Source: Xanthomonas sacchari (GTDB taxonomy: Bacteria; Pseudomonadota; Gammaproteobacteria; Xanthomonadales; Xanthomonadaceae). From it: a DNA stretch of 64,000 bases. Positions within the stretch are counted from its first letter, which is position 1, and the number at the start of each line of letters is the position of its first letter. Location of the stretch: NCBI RefSeq assembly GCF_040529065.1, contig NZ_CP132343.1, positions 62,001 to 126,000 of the forward strand. Reading direction: 5' to 3'. Below the pieces are notes generated by a model. It did no database searches. It had not been told where the DNA came from and worked only from the letters and a program-made list of their open reading frames with translations. The position numbers and the translations under genes are program-made. This document shows positions 50,895 through 60,188 of the stretch, in pieces.

Positions 50895-51917
50895 ATGACC
50901 GTTTCCCGCATCGTCTGCTTCGGCGAACTGTTGCTGCGCCTGGGCGCGCCCGGCCACGAACGGCTGCTGCAGACGCCGCGGCTGGAGGTGCAGGTGGGCG
51001 GTGCCGAGGCCAATGTGGGCGTGGCGCTGGCGCATTTCGGCCATGCCGTCTCGGTGGTCAGCGTGCTGCCCGACAACCCGCTGGGCCAGGGCGCGGCCGG
51101 CGAACTGCGCCGGCATGGGGTGGACACCGGCGGCATCCGCTTCGTGCCCGGGCGCATGGGCCTGTACTTCCTCAGCACCGGCGCCGGGCACCGGCCCAGC
51201 GAGGTCACCTACGACCGCGCCGGTTCGGCCTTCGCGCTGGATGCGGGCGACCAGCACGACTGGCCTGCGCTGCTGCGGGGCGCGCAGTGGCTGCACCTGT
51301 CCGGGGTGACCCCGGCGCTGGGCGAACGCGGCGCGGCGGCGGCGCTGGCGGCCGCGCAGGCGGCACGCGCGGCCGGGGTGCGGGTGTCGTTCGACGGCAA
51401 CTACCGGCCCAAGCTGTGGGAGGCCTGGCACGGCGATGCGCCGGGCATCCTGCGGCAGTTGCTGGCGCAGACGGACGTGCTGTTCGCCGACTACCGCGAC
51501 CTGGAAGTGGTGCTGGGCCACCGCTACCCGCAGGACAGCGTGCAGGCGCGGGTGGAAGCGGGCGCGCGCGATGCTTTTGCCGCGTTCCCGCAGCTGCAGG
51601 CGATGGCCTGCACCCAGCGCGTGGCGCACAGCGTGGACCGGCACAGCCTGGGCGCGATGCTGTTGCGCCGCGACGGCAGCGTCGCGCAGGCGCCGGCCGA
51701 GGAGCTGAGTGGCATCGTCGACCGCATCGGGGGCGGCGACGCCTTCGCCGCCGGCGTGCTGCACGGCTTGAGCCGGGGATGGGACGACACCGCCACGATC
51801 CGCTTCGGCCTGGCCGCCGGCTGCCTCAAGCACACGCTGCCGGGCGACGTGCTGGCGCTGAGCGAAGCCGAGGTGCAGGCGTGCGTGGGGGCGACGCGGT
51901 TCGATGTGAGGCGTTGA
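50895..51917 (+). CDS. kdgK: PfkB-family sugar kinase, probable 2-keto-3-deoxygluconate kinase
   Basis: 340 residues. PfkB fold: IVCFGELLLRLGAPG at the start, VQVGGAEANVGVALAHFGHAVSVVSVLPDNPLGQGAAGELRRHGVDTGGIRF (sugar-binding GGAEANVG), FDGNYRPKLWEAW, and the ATP/anion-hole motif IGGGDAFAAGVLHGL with the catalytic Asp. Overall it looks most like bacterial KDG kinases. With KduI/KduD in the same window producing KDG, and with operator halves in common, the assignment fits, but other ketose or gluconate kinases are possible. No strong ribosome site is seen upstream of the ATG. Confidence 0.8.
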   Translation: MTVSRIVCFGELLLRLGAPGHERLLQTPRLEVQVGGAEANVGVALAHFGHAVSVVSVLPDNPLGQGAAGELRRHGVDTGGIRFVPGRMGLYFLSTGAGHRPSEVTYDRAGSAFALDAGDQHDWPALLRGAQWLHLSGVTPALGERGAAAALAAAQAARAAGVRVSFDGNYRPKLWEAWHGDAPGILRQLLAQTDVLFADYRDLEVVLGHRYPQDSVQARVEAGARDAFAAFPQLQAMACTQRVAHSVDRHSLGAMLLRRDGSVAQAPAEELSGIVDRIGGGDAFAAGVLHGLSRGWDDTATIRFGLAAGCLKHTLPGDVLALSEAEVQACVGATRFDVRR

Positions 51918-52055
51918 AGAGCCGGGAATGGGGAATAGGGAGTGGGGAATCGTGAAGGCGCTGGCGCTGCGGGGTTTGCGTGCGAATCGGCGTTGCGGTG
52001 CGGCGGGGTTTTTCGGCTTGATGGTGTGCGGTCAGTTCGGGCATCGCGGCTTCGT

Positions 52056-52130
52056 TTGTCGCGGCTGAAGCCGCTCCTACGAGACGAGAGCACGCGCTGC
52101 ACCCGTAGGAGCGGCTTCAGCCGCGACCGG
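52056..52130. repeat. REP-like pair in a 330-bp gap
   Basis: Back-to-back arms (GTCGCGGCTGAAGCCGCTCC, then GTAGGAGCGGCTTCAGCCGC) separated by ~25 bp. The rest of the gap 51918-52251 holds GGGATTGGGG-type runs on both sides (51924-51950 and, reversed, 52218-52250) and no gene. Confidence 0.8.
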
Positions 52131-52251
52131 CCATCGCACGTTGGCGATGCGAGGTGCAAAAGAAAACGGCCGACATCGCTGCCGGCCGCATCTCTTTCCG
52201 GGATTCGGGATCAACGCGACTCCCGAATCCCCACTCCCCAATCCCGGCTCC

Positions 52252-53457
52252 TCAGAGCTCCACACAATCGAACTTCACGTCCGGGTCGACGTCGGCGTCG
52301 TAGTCCACGTCCTGGCGTTCGAAGCCGAACAGCTTGAGGAACTCGTGCTTGTAGCCGGCGTAGTCGGTGAGCTGGAACAGGTTCTCGGTGGTCACCTGCG
52401 GCCACAGCGCCTTGCAGGCGTCCTGCACGTCGTCGCGCAATTCCCAGTCGTCCAGGCGCAGACGGTTCTCGTCGTCGGTGGCCGCGGGCTGGCCGTCCTC
52501 GCGGTACAGGCGTTCGCGGAACAGGCGGTCGGCCTGCTCGATGGTGCCTTCGTGCAGGCCCTTTTCCTTCATGATCTTGTAGACCATGGAGATGTACAGC
52601 GGCATCACCGGGATCGCCGCGCTGGCCTGGGTCACCACCGATTTCAGCACCGCCACGTTGGCTGCGCCGCCGTGCTGCTGCAGGCGGGCGTGCAGGCGCT
52701 GCGCGGTCTGGTCGAGGTCGACCTTGGCCTTGCCCAGCGCGCCGTGCCAGTAGATCGGCCAGGTGATCTCGGTGCCGATGTAGCTGAAGGCCACGGTGCG
52801 CGCGCCCGGGGCGAGCACGCCGGCGCCTTCGAGCGCGTCGATCCACAGTTCCCAGTCCTGCCCGCCCATCACGGTGACGGTGTCTTCGATCTCCTGCTCG
52901 GTGGCCGGCTCGATCGAGGCCTCGATGATCGCGTCCTTGTTGGTGTCGATGGCGGTGGCGGTGTAGGTCTGGCCGATCGGCTTGAGCGCCGAGCGCTTCA
53001 CTTCGCCGGTGCCCGGCAGCTTGCGCACCGGCGAGGCCAGCGAATACACCACCAGGTCGACCTGGCCGCCCATGTCCTGCTTGATCAGTTCGATGACCTT
53101 GGCGCGCGCCTCGTCGGAGAATGCGTCGCCGTTGATCGACTTGCTGTACAGGCCGGCGGCCTTGGCTTGCTTGTCGAAGGCGGCGGCGTTGTACCAGCCG
53201 GCGGTACCGGCCTTCTTCTCGCTGCCGGGCTTTTCGAAGAACACGCCGAGGGTGGCGGCGCCGAAGCCGAACGCAGCAGTGATGCGCGAGGCCAGGCCGT
53301 AGCCGCTGGACGCGCCGATCACCAGCACGTTCTTTGGCCCATCGTGGCGCACGCCGCGCGCGCGCGTGGCGGCGATCTGCTCGAGCACGTTGCGCTCGCA
53401 GCCGAGCGGATGCGTGGTGGTGCAGATGAAACCGCGGACTTTCGGATGGATGATCAA
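52252..53457 (-). CDS. fabV: trans-2-enoyl-ACP reductase FabV
   Basis: 401 residues from a TTG at 53457, chosen because GAGGAA lies 6-7 nt upstream and FabV proteins begin (M)[16 protein letters not shown], as here. It reduces trans-2-enoyl-ACP with NADH, the last step of fatty-acid elongation, and the enzyme class is naturally insensitive to triclosan. Visible motifs: [27 protein letters not shown] (NAD site), [20 protein letters not shown] with the Tyr-x8-Lys catalytic pair, and the FabV C-terminal [13 protein letters not shown]-type segment ([19 protein letters not shown]). Monocistronic as seen. Confidence 0.93.
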   Translation of the reverse strand: MIIHPKVRGFICTTTHPLGCERNVLEQIAATRARGVRHDGPKNVLVIGASSGYGLASRITAAFGFGAATLGVFFEKPGSEKKAGTAGWYNAAAFDKQAKAAGLYSKSINGDAFSDEARAKVIELIKQDMGGQVDLVVYSLASPVRKLPGTGEVKRSALKPIGQTYTATAIDTNKDAIIEASIEPATEQEIEDTVTVMGGQDWELWIDALEGAGVLAPGARTVAFSYIGTEITWPIYWHGALGKAKVDLDQTAQRLHARLQQHGGAANVAVLKSVVTQASAAIPVMPLYISMVYKIMKEKGLHEGTIEQADRLFRERLYREDGQPAATDDENRLRLDDWELRDDVQDACKALWPQVTTENLFQLTDYAGYKHEFLKLFGFERQDVDYDADVDPDVKFDCVEL

Positions 53458-53587
53458 CGTGAATTCCTCGTCGGCACAATGCCCGCGGCATCTTAATGTC
53501 TGCGGCGGGCGCACAGAAGTCCCGGTGGTAGCACACGGCGGGGTATGGAGGTCGGTGTGGGTGGAGGCGCGAGCGTCTAGGTGGCGT

Positions 53588-53718
53588 CGCGTCGCGACTG
53601 AAGTCGCTCCCACCAAAGGCGGCATCGCGGTAGCGGATGCTGTGCTGGCGGGAAGGCAAAGCGCTTATCGGGGAGCCACGCACCGCAACGTCGGTTGTCG
53701 CGGCTGAAGCCGCTCCTT
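53588..53718. repeat. isolated REP-like half sites
   Basis: Single arms GTCGCGACTGAAGTCGCTCC (53588-53611) and GTCGCGGCTGAAGCCGCTCC (53697-53716) in the same orientation, in the 500-bp non-coding stretch between fabV and the IS110 transposase. No gene is seen from 53458 to 53961. Confidence 0.65.
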
Positions 53719-53729
53719 GTATCTGGACA

Positions 53730-54950
53730 TATCGCCCCTAAACAGGCGTCATGTCTTCCGACTGATCATCGGAGGAGGTTTGGGAGGTCCAGTCGCTCCT
53801 AAAGCTTCGAGCTTGCATCGTAGATCGGCTCCGCCCTCCACATGCTGGCCCTTGTGTGTCCGAACGGTATCCAGAGTCCGCCCCCGGGCGTGAACTCGCA
53901 TCGACAAGGCAGGACCGGGCACAGCGCCGATCATGACCCTGACACGATGGAGGAATCGCGTATGTCTCCCGTCATCGGCATCGACGTCGCCAAACGCAGT
54001 TTCGATGTGGCCATCGATCTGACCAATGGCAAGCACCGTACCAAGGCCAAGTTGTCCAACGATGCCAAGGGCTTCCAGGCCCTGCAGGCATGGCTGCAGA
54101 CGCATGCGCAGCCCGATAGCTGGATCGCCATGGAGGCCACCGGCACCTACCACTAGGCGCTGGCCGAGTTCCTCCACGCACGCGGCTATCGGGTGTGCGT
54201 GCTCAACCCGGCGCAGACGGCCGCGTACGCACGCAGCCAGCTCAGCCGGGTCAAGACTGATCGCAGCGATGCCAAGCTGATCGCCAGCTATGCCTTGCGT
54301 CACCGCGAACAGTTACGCCGTTGGCACCCTGATCCGCCGGCGCTCAAGCAGCTCAAAGCGCTGGTGCGCCGGCGCCAGGACCTGCAACAGATGCTGCAGA
54401 TGGAGCGCAACCGGCTGGAGGTCGCTCCGGCCCAGGTAAAGGACTCGATCCAGGTCCATCTGGCCGATCTGCAACACCACATCGCCCAGATCGAGCAGGC
54501 CATCGATGACCATATCGACCAGGATCCGACCTTGCGTGGGCAGCGCGAGTTGCTGGTGAGCATCCAGGGGATTGCCGACACCAGCGCGGCCTTGATGCTG
54601 GCCGAACTTGGCGATGTGAGGCGCTTCGCCGATGCCTCGGCGGTGACCGCCTTCGCGGGCCTGAATCCGTGCCTGCAGGAGTCGGGCGAGCGCAAAGGCC
54701 ACGTCTGCATCTCGCGCACCGGCTCGCCCCGCCTGCGCGCGGGCCTGTTCATGCCGGCCCTGGTGGCCATGACCCACAACCCAATCATCCGCACGCTGAA
54801 ACAGCGGCTGAGCGAACGCGGCAAAGCCGGCAAGCAGATCGTGTGCGCCGCCATGCGCAAGCTCCTGCACCTGGCCTACGGGGTTCTCAAATCGGGCACG
54901 GCGTTCGATCCGAAAAGGGCCCTTGCCTGCTAGGGGGTAAGACGGTATCT
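53730..54950 (+). mobile_element. IS110-family insertion sequence (approximate limits)
   Basis: The transposase occupies 53962-54933. About 230 bp of non-coding DNA precede it and only a few bases follow, as in the IS110 group, where the bridge (seek) RNA is encoded in the left-end non-coding part. IS110 elements lack clear terminal inverted repeats, so the limits given are estimates. The sequence GACTGATCATCGGAGGAGG in the left part is a candidate structured start. Confidence 0.6.
53962..54933 (+). pseudogene. IS110-family transposase with internal amber codon
   Basis: Frame from ATG 53962: MSPVIGIDVAKRSFDVAI with the first catalytic Asp, then WIAMEATGTYH with Glu, a TAG at 54154-54156, and on in the same frame ALAEFLHARGYRVCVLNPAQTAAYARSQLSRVKTDRSDAKLIA (RuvC-like DEDD residues). 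The C-terminal transposase_20 domain follows (LLVSIQGIADTSAALMLAELGD; AFAGLNPCLQESGERKG; with the catalytic Ser region SRTGSPRLRAGLF). The stop is flanked by perfectly normal sequence and replaces one codon of a 323-residue protein. The element is therefore likely inactive unless the codon is suppressed. Confidence 0.85.
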
Positions 54951-55007
54951 ACGATGTCGGACGGTGCCGCCATTGGGACGGTGCCACGATGCCGGATGGA
55001 GACAGTG

Positions 55008-55031
55008 TGGGAGGGACTTCAGTCCCGACGC
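55008..55031. repeat. variant REP-like arm
   Basis: GTGGGAGGGACTTCAGTCCC, the same variant as at 20820, here single, just 3' of the IS110 element and before the response-regulator gene. Confidence 0.6.
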
Positions 55032-55070
55032 GCTGCCGGTGGACGTCGCGGCGTCACCGCTGTGCACGCA

Positions 55071-55703
55071 TCAGATGATGCGCAGGGTGATCGCCTTGAG
55101 CACGGCGCGGGTGCGGTCGCGGGTGCCGAGCTTGTCGAGGATGGTGGAGACGTAGTTCTTCACCGTGCCCTCGGCCAGGAACAGGCTGCGCGCGATCTCC
55201 TTGTTCGAGTAGCCGCCGGCGAGCAGGCGCAGGATCGCCACTTCGCGTTCGTTGAAGGTGTCGCGCGGGGCGTCCTCGTCGCGGTAGCGGTAGCGCGCGC
55301 GCACCGGGTCGGTGCTGACCGGCTGCAGCAGGGTTTCGCCGGCGGCCACGCGCGCGATCGCCTCGCGCAGGTCTTCCGGCGCGGCGTCCTTGAGCAGGAA
55401 GCCCTGCGCGCCGGCGGCGGTGGCGCGCAGCAGCAGGTCCGAGTCGTCGAAGGTGGTGAGCAGCAGCACCGGCGTGCGGTCGCCGCGCGCGCGCAATTGC
55501 TGCAGTGCCTGGATGCCGTCCATGCCCGGCATGCGGATGTCGCTGAGCACCACGTCCACCGGCGTGGCCGCCACCACGTCGAGCAGCGCCTGGCCGTCGT
55601 CGGCCTCGCAGGCGACGACGATGCCCTGGGTCTGCAGCAGCGCGCGCAGGCCCGCGCGTACCAGCACCTGGTCGTCGGCCAGGGCGATCCGCAGCGCGCT
55701 CAC
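55071..55703 (-). CDS. NarL/FixJ-type response regulator
   Basis: 210 residues from a GTG whose GTGA overlaps the histidine-kinase stop. Receiver domain: acidic ALADDQ, phospho-acceptor Asp in VDVVLSDIRMPGMDG (~55), Thr in LLLTTFDD and Lys in FLLKDAA. LuxR-type DNA-binding domain: FNEREVAILRLLAGGYSNKEIARSLFLAEGTVKNYVSTILDKLGTRDRTRAV (~145-198). It is the second gene of the kinase/regulator pair and controls unknown targets; the DesK/DesR-like architecture suggests membrane or cell-envelope sensing. Confidence 0.9.
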   Translation of the reverse strand: MSALRIALADDQVLVRAGLRALLQTQGIVVACEADDGQALLDVVAATPVDVVLSDIRMPGMDGIQALQQLRARGDRTPVLLLTTFDDSDLLLRATAAGAQGFLLKDAAPEDLREAIARVAAGETLLQPVSTDPVRARYRYRDEDAPRDTFNEREVAILRLLAGGYSNKEIARSLFLAEGTVKNYVSTILDKLGTRDRTRAVLKAITLRII

Positions 55704-56797
55704 AGCGGCAGCCTCGCACTCAACTGCATGCCGCCGAGCGGCGTGCGGCCCAGTTCCAGGCGCCCCTGCAATGCGGCCAGACGCTCGCGCATGCCGGCGA
55801 TGCCGTTGCCCTCGCGGATGCGCTCGGCGCGGTGGCCGTCGTCCTCGATGTCCAGGCACAGCTGCTGCCGGTCCTGGCCCAGGCGCACCCGCACATGTGC
55901 GGCGTCGGCATGCCGCGCGGCATTGGTCAGCGCTTCCTGCACCAGCCGCAGCAGGGTCTCGGCCAGGTGCGGATCGGTGATGCGCAGCGCCGGATCGATC
56001 TGTAGTTGCAGTTGCGGCCGTGGGAACGGCGCGGCCAGGGCGCACAACGCCGTCTCCAGGTCCACGCCGCGTTCGTCGCGCAGCGACTGCACCACCGCGC
56101 GGATGTCGGCCAGCAGTTCGCCGGACAGCCGCTCCACCGTCGCCAGCTCCGGGCGTTGCGCCAGCGCCGGATCGGCCAGCAGCAGGCGCAACTGGATGCG
56201 CAGGGCGGTGAGCTTGTGTCCGGCCACGTCGTGCAGTTCGCGGGCCAGGCGCAGGCGCTCGGCGTCGCGGGTGCTGTCGGCCAGCAGCGCGCGGGTGGCC
56301 AGCAGGTCGGCGTTGACCCGCGCCAGCGCCTCGCGCGCCAGTTCGGCGGTGCGCGCGTAGTGCGCGCTGAGGCCGGCGAAAGCATGGAAGCCGGCGTAGA
56401 TCAGCGTGGTCAGCAGCGGATGCTTGATGCCGGCGGCGGACAGCGCCAGGAACGTGCCCAGGTTGGCCAGCAGCGCCAGCGCCAGCACCGGCCGCGGCGG
56501 CCACTGCAACGCCACCTGCGCGACCACCACCACCAGCAACACCGGCGCGGTGCCGACGTGCGGCTCCAGCCAGACCAAGGCCATCGCCGCGGCCGCTTCG
56601 ACCCAGAGCGCGGCGTCGCGCCAACGCGCGGGCAGGTAGTGGGCGCCGAGCAGCGGCAGCAGGAACAGCGTCGCCGCGATCCAGCGCCAGACGGCCAACG
56701 CATGTGTCGCGAACTGGAACGACCACAGCACGGTGGCCACGGTCAGCAGCCCGGCCAGGCGCTTGGGTTCGATCAGGTCGCGCAGGAATCGGTTCAT
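55700..56797 (-). CDS. sensor histidine kinase (HisKA_3, DesK-like)
   Basis: 365 residues from ATG 56797. The N-terminal half is membrane embedded: LAGLLTVATVLWSFQFATHAL, WRWIAATLFLLPLLGAHYL, VEAAAAMALVWL, APVLLVVVVAQVALQW, PVLALALLANLGTFLALSAAG, LLTTLIYAGFHAFAGLSA. The dimerisation/phospho-acceptor motif is RLARELHDVAGHKLTALRIQLRLL, and the ATPase domain contains LVQEALTNAARHADAAHV and the EGNGIAGMRERL G2 box. It phosphorylates the response regulator encoded with a 4-nt overlap downstream. The signal is unknown. Confidence 0.9.
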   Translation of the reverse strand: MNRFLRDLIEPKRLAGLLTVATVLWSFQFATHALAVWRWIAATLFLLPLLGAHYLPARWRDAALWVEAAAAMALVWLEPHVGTAPVLLVVVVAQVALQWPPRPVLALALLANLGTFLALSAAGIKHPLLTTLIYAGFHAFAGLSAHYARTAELAREALARVNADLLATRALLADSTRDAERLRLARELHDVAGHKLTALRIQLRLLLADPALAQRPELATVERLSGELLADIRAVVQSLRDERGVDLETALCALAAPFPRPQLQLQIDPALRITDPHLAETLLRLVQEALTNAARHADAAHVRVRLGQDRQQLCLDIEDDGHRAERIREGNGIAGMRERLAALQGRLELGRTPLGGMQLSARLPL

Positions 56798-57021
56798 GCG
56801 GCCGATGCTGACCGCGGGCCGATGCCACGGCAATGGGGCGGGCGCAGAAAGTGACTTCCGGCACGCGGACGGCATGACCTGCGGCCACTGCCGCACCACC
56901 GGGCACGCGGCACACTGTGTCCATACCCGCCGCATGCCGGACGATCGACACGCAGGACGGGCCCGGTTCATCCACCTTGCCACGCAATGCCGCTGTTGCA
57001 CGCCGCCACGAGGACGCCGCC

Positions 57022-57603
57022 ATGCCCCTGACCCTGCGCCATCCGGATCTGCTGTTCATGCTGCTCGGCCTGAGCTGGGGCGCCTACGAGATGCTGCTCA
57101 GCCGCCGCCGTCGCGCCGCCGACGGCGGTGCCCGCGACCAGGGCACGCTGCGCCTGCTGTGGCGTGTGCTGTACGCGGCGGTGGCGCTGGGCGTGGTGCT
57201 GTCGATGCTCGGCGTGTGGCGGTATGCGCCGCACCTGCAGGAGCCGCTGCGCTGGACGGCCTGCGTGCTGCTGGCCGGCGGGCTGGCGCTGCGGCTGTGG
57301 TCGATCCGGGTGCTGGCGCGCTGGTTCACCGTCGACGTGACCATCCAGGAGGGCCACCGTCTGGTCCGCCATGGGCCGTACCGCTATCTGCGCCACCCCT
57401 CCTACACCGGCGCGCTGCTGGCGTTCTACGGGCTGGCGCTGGGCATGGGCAACGTGCTGTCGCTGCTGGTGATCGTGCTACCGGTAACCTGGGCATTCCT
57501 GCGCCGCATCCGGGTGGAGGAAGCGATGCTGACCCAGGCCTTCCCCGAGGACTACCCGGACTACGCCGCGCACAGCTGGCGGCTGCTGCCGTGGGTGTGG
57601 TGA
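57022..57603 (+). CDS. isoprenylcysteine carboxyl methyltransferase-family membrane protein
   Basis: 193 residues (GAGGAC 7 nt before the ATG). Four or five helices and the ICMT/PEMT signature: VDVTIQEGHRLVRHGPYRYLRHPSYTGALLAFYGLALGMGN, and the C-terminal RIRVEEAMLTQAFPEDYPDYAAHSWRLLPWVW. Bacterial members methylate lipids or unknown thiol/hydroxyl substrates. It is followed 11 bp later by a DUF2214 gene, so the two are cotranscribed, and is divergent from the two-component system. Confidence 0.8.
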   Translation: MPLTLRHPDLLFMLLGLSWGAYEMLLSRRRRAADGGARDQGTLRLLWRVLYAAVALGVVLSMLGVWRYAPHLQEPLRWTACVLLAGGLALRLWSIRVLARWFTVDVTIQEGHRLVRHGPYRYLRHPSYTGALLAFYGLALGMGNVLSLLVIVLPVTWAFLRRIRVEEAMLTQAFPEDYPDYAAHSWRLLPWVW

Positions 57604-57613
57604 GGCCGCGCCG

Positions 57614-58069
57614 ATGGGCAATGTCGACCTGCTGCTGGCCGCCCTGCACCACCTGGCGATGCTGCTGCTGATCGCCGCGCTGGTGGCCGAATGGACCCTG
57701 TTGCGCGGGCCGTTGGAGCGCATCCAACTGACGCGGCTGGTCCGCATCGACGCCATCTACGGCGTGGCCGCGCTGCTGATCCTGGCGATCGGCGCGTTGC
57801 GGGTGCGCTATGGCCTCAAGGGCGCCGACTACTACCTGCACAACCCCTGGTTCTGGGCCAAGCTCGGCACCTTCGCGGCGATCGGCCTGCTCTCGCTGGT
57901 GCCGACGCTGCGCCTGTTGCGCTGGCGCCGGCAGGCGCGGCGGCAGCCGGATTGGGCGCCGCCGCCCGCGCAGGTGCGCACGCTGCAGCGCTTGCTCGGG
58001 CTGGAACTGGCCCTGGTGGCAGCCCTGGTGGTGCTGGCCGCGGCGATGGCGCGCTATCGGTTGTTCTGA
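57614..58069 (+). CDS. DUF2214-family membrane protein
   Basis: 151 residues with four hydrophobic helices. Conserved features of DUF2214: LHHLAMLLLIAALVAEWTLL, RIDAIYGVAALLILAIGALRVRYGLKGADYYLHNPWFWAKLGTFAAIGLLSLVPT with the GKGxxYYxxNPxFxxK-like segment, and a C-terminal LGLELALVAALVVLAAAMARY. The family is of unknown function; the His in the first helix and RxD pair could bind heme, by analogy only. The final A of its sequence overlaps the first base of the upstream lldR operator. Confidence 0.8.
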   Translation: MGNVDLLLAALHHLAMLLLIAALVAEWTLLRGPLERIQLTRLVRIDAIYGVAALLILAIGALRVRYGLKGADYYLHNPWFWAKLGTFAAIGLLSLVPTLRLLRWRRQARRQPDWAPPPAQVRTLQRLLGLELALVAALVVLAAAMARYRLF

Positions 58070-58083
58070 TTGGTATGACCAAT
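58069..58083. promoter_or_regulatory. FadR/LldR-type operator, distal
   Basis: ATTGGTATGACCAAT is a near-perfect palindrome (ATTGGT/ACCAAT) of the form TTGGTnnnACCAA bound by LldR/PdhR-like GntR regulators. It lies 89 bp upstream of the lldR ATG and overlaps the end of the DUF2214 gene. Confidence 0.8.
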
Positions 58084-58165
58084 GCGGCACCGCATGTTAC
58101 TGCGGTGATTGACGTTGCGTGAAACGTGGCGCCTAATGGCCAGACCACGCACGCACTTTCACGCA

Positions 58166-58180
58166 ATTGGTATGACCAAT
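58166..58180. promoter_or_regulatory. FadR/LldR-type operator overlapping the lldR start
   Basis: The same 15-mer ATTGGTATGACCAAT; the ATG in its centre (58172-58174) is the start codon of the regulator gene. Bound protein would therefore sit on the translation start. The two copies are 97 bp apart, suited to a looped repressor. Confidence 0.8.
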
Positions 58181-58972
58181 CTATCCATTGCCGCCAGCGC
58201 CGACGCAGCGGCTGAGCCCCCTGCCCGGCTCAGCGACCGGGTCGCCGCCCAGTTGCGCGCACTGATCGCACACCGCGGCCTGCCGGTCGACGCGCGCCTG
58301 CCCGCCGAGCGCGCCCTGGCCGCGGAACTGGGCGTGTCCCGCCCGGTGCTGCGCGAGGCCATCGCACAGCTCGCCAGCCAGGGGCTGCTGCGGGCGCGCG
58401 TGGGCGGCGGCACCTACGTGCAACGGCCGCCGACCCCGGAGGACCAGGTGGTGGCGCCGCTGCAGCCGTTCCTGCCGCTGCTGCACGCCGACCCTGAGTA
58501 CCGCTTCGACGTGCTGGAGGCACGCCATGCGCTGGAGGGCGCCACCGCCTGGCACGCGGCGCTGCGTGCCACCGACGACGACCGCGCGCGCATCGACGCC
58601 GCGTTCGAGGCGCTGCTGCAGACCCATGCGCAGGCCGATGCGGCCGCACAGGCGCACGCCGACGCCGACTTCCACCTGGCCATCGCCGAGGCCACCCACA
58701 ACCGCGTGCTGCTACAGGTGATGCGCGGCCTGTTCGACCTGCTGCAAGCCAATATCTCGCAGAGCCGGCAGCAGTTGTTCGCCTCGCCGCGCATCTTCGC
58801 CGCCCTGCACGCCCAGCACCGCGCGCTGCGCGACGCGATCCTGGCCGGCGACCCGGAACGCGCACGCGCCGCCGCGCACGCGCACCTGGAATTCGTGCAC
58901 AGCGCGCTGCGCACGCTCGACGAGGACGATGCACGCCGCGCGCGTGCCTCGCGCCTGCCCTCCTCTCCCTGA
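58172..58972 (+). CDS. lldR: GntR-family (FadR subfamily) regulator, LldR-like
   Basis: 266 residues. N-terminal winged helix: [65 protein letters not shown]-terminal FCD effector domain with metal ligands in [24 protein letters not shown] and [11 protein letters not shown]. It sits 13 bp upstream of lldD, and two FadR-type palindromes flank its promoter, one over its own ATG, so it should regulate itself and lldD in response to lactate. The start codon is fixed by [11 protein letters not shown] following the operator. Confidence 0.9.
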   Translation: MTNLSIAASADAAAEPPARLSDRVAAQLRALIAHRGLPVDARLPAERALAAELGVSRPVLREAIAQLASQGLLRARVGGGTYVQRPPTPEDQVVAPLQPFLPLLHADPEYRFDVLEARHALEGATAWHAALRATDDDRARIDAAFEALLQTHAQADAAAQAHADADFHLAIAEATHNRVLLQVMRGLFDLLQANISQSRQQLFASPRIFAALHAQHRALRDAILAGDPERARAAAHAHLEFVHSALRTLDEDDARRARASRLPSSP

Positions 58973-58985
58973 CCGCCCTGCCCCG

Positions 58986-60146
58986 ATGATCATTTCCGCC
59001 GCCACCGACTACCGTGCCGCCGCCCAGCGCCGGCTGCCGCCGTTCCTGTTCCACTACATCGACGGCGGCGCCTATGCCGAGCACACCCTGCGCCGCAACG
59101 TGTCCGACCTTGGCGACATCGCCCTGCGCCAGCGGGTGCTGCGCGACATGTCGGCGCTGGACCTGCACACCGAGCTGTTCGGCGAACGCCTGGCCTTGCC
59201 GGTGGCGCTGGCGCCGGTGGGCCTGACCGGCATGTACGCGCGCCGCGGCGAGGTGCAGGCCGCCAGGGCAGCGGTGGCCAAGGGCGTGCCGTTCACCCTG
59301 TCCACGGTGTCGGTGTGCCCGATCGAGGAAGTGGCGCCGGCGATCGACCGGCCGATGTGGTTCCAGCTGTATGTGCTCAAGGACCGCGGCTTCATGCGCA
59401 ATGCGCTGGAGCGGGCCAAGGCGGCCGGCGTGACCACCCTGGTGTTCACCGTGGACATGCCGGTGCCGGGTGCGCGCTATCGCGACGCGCATTCGGGCAT
59501 GAGCGGCCCCAACGCGCCGCTGCGGCGCATGCTGCAGGCGCTCACGCATCCGCGCTGGGCCTGGGACGTGGGCCTGCACGGGCGCCCGCACGACCTGGGC
59601 AACATCTCCACCTACCGCGGCCACCCCACCGGGCTGGCCGACTACATCGGCTGGCTCGGCGCCAACTTCGATCCGTCGATCTCGTGGAAGGACCTGGAGT
59701 GGATCCGCGAATTCTGGACCGGGCCGATGCTGATCAAGGGCATCCTCGACCCGGCCGACGCGCGCGATGCGGTGCGTTTCGGCGCCGACGGCATCGTCGT
59801 CTCCAACCATGGCGGACGCCAGCTCGATGGCGTGCTGTCCAGCGCGCGGGCGTTGCCGGCGATCGCCGATGCGGTGAAGGGCGAGTTGAAGATCCTGGCC
59901 GACTCCGGCGTGCGCAGCGGCCTGGACGTGGTGCGCATGCTGGCGCTCGGCGCCGACGCGGTGCTGCTCGGCCGCGCCTTCGTCTACGCGCTGGCCGCCG
60001 CCGGCCAGGCCGGGGTGGAACACCTGCTGGGCCTGATCGAGAAGGAGATGCGGGTGGCGATGACCCTGACCGGCACCAGGTCGATCGCGGCGATTTCGCG
60101 CGAATCGCTGGCGCAGGTGACGCGCGAGGCGATGGTCTCTGCGTAA
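58986..60146 (+). CDS. lldD: L-lactate dehydrogenase (cytochrome-type, LldD)
   Basis: 386 residues, normal for LldD. FMN-dependent alpha-hydroxyacid dehydrogenase of the inner membrane: [51 protein letters not shown], and the active site [19 protein letters not shown] with the catalytic His, followed by [30 protein letters not shown] that binds FMN. It oxidises L-lactate to pyruvate and feeds electrons to the respiratory chain. Transcribed with lldR. The permease LldP is not in the window. Confidence 0.94.
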   Translation: MIISAATDYRAAAQRRLPPFLFHYIDGGAYAEHTLRRNVSDLGDIALRQRVLRDMSALDLHTELFGERLALPVALAPVGLTGMYARRGEVQAARAAVAKGVPFTLSTVSVCPIEEVAPAIDRPMWFQLYVLKDRGFMRNALERAKAAGVTTLVFTVDMPVPGARYRDAHSGMSGPNAPLRRMLQALTHPRWAWDVGLHGRPHDLGNISTYRGHPTGLADYIGWLGANFDPSISWKDLEWIREFWTGPMLIKGILDPADARDAVRFGADGIVVSNHGGRQLDGVLSSARALPAIADAVKGELKILADSGVRSGLDVVRMLALGADAVLLGRAFVYALAAAGQAGVEHLLGLIEKEMRVAMTLTGTRSIAAISRESLAQVTREAMVSA

Positions 60147-60188
60147 AGCCGGTCGCGGCAGCCCTGGCGCCGCCGCGACCGACCTGCC

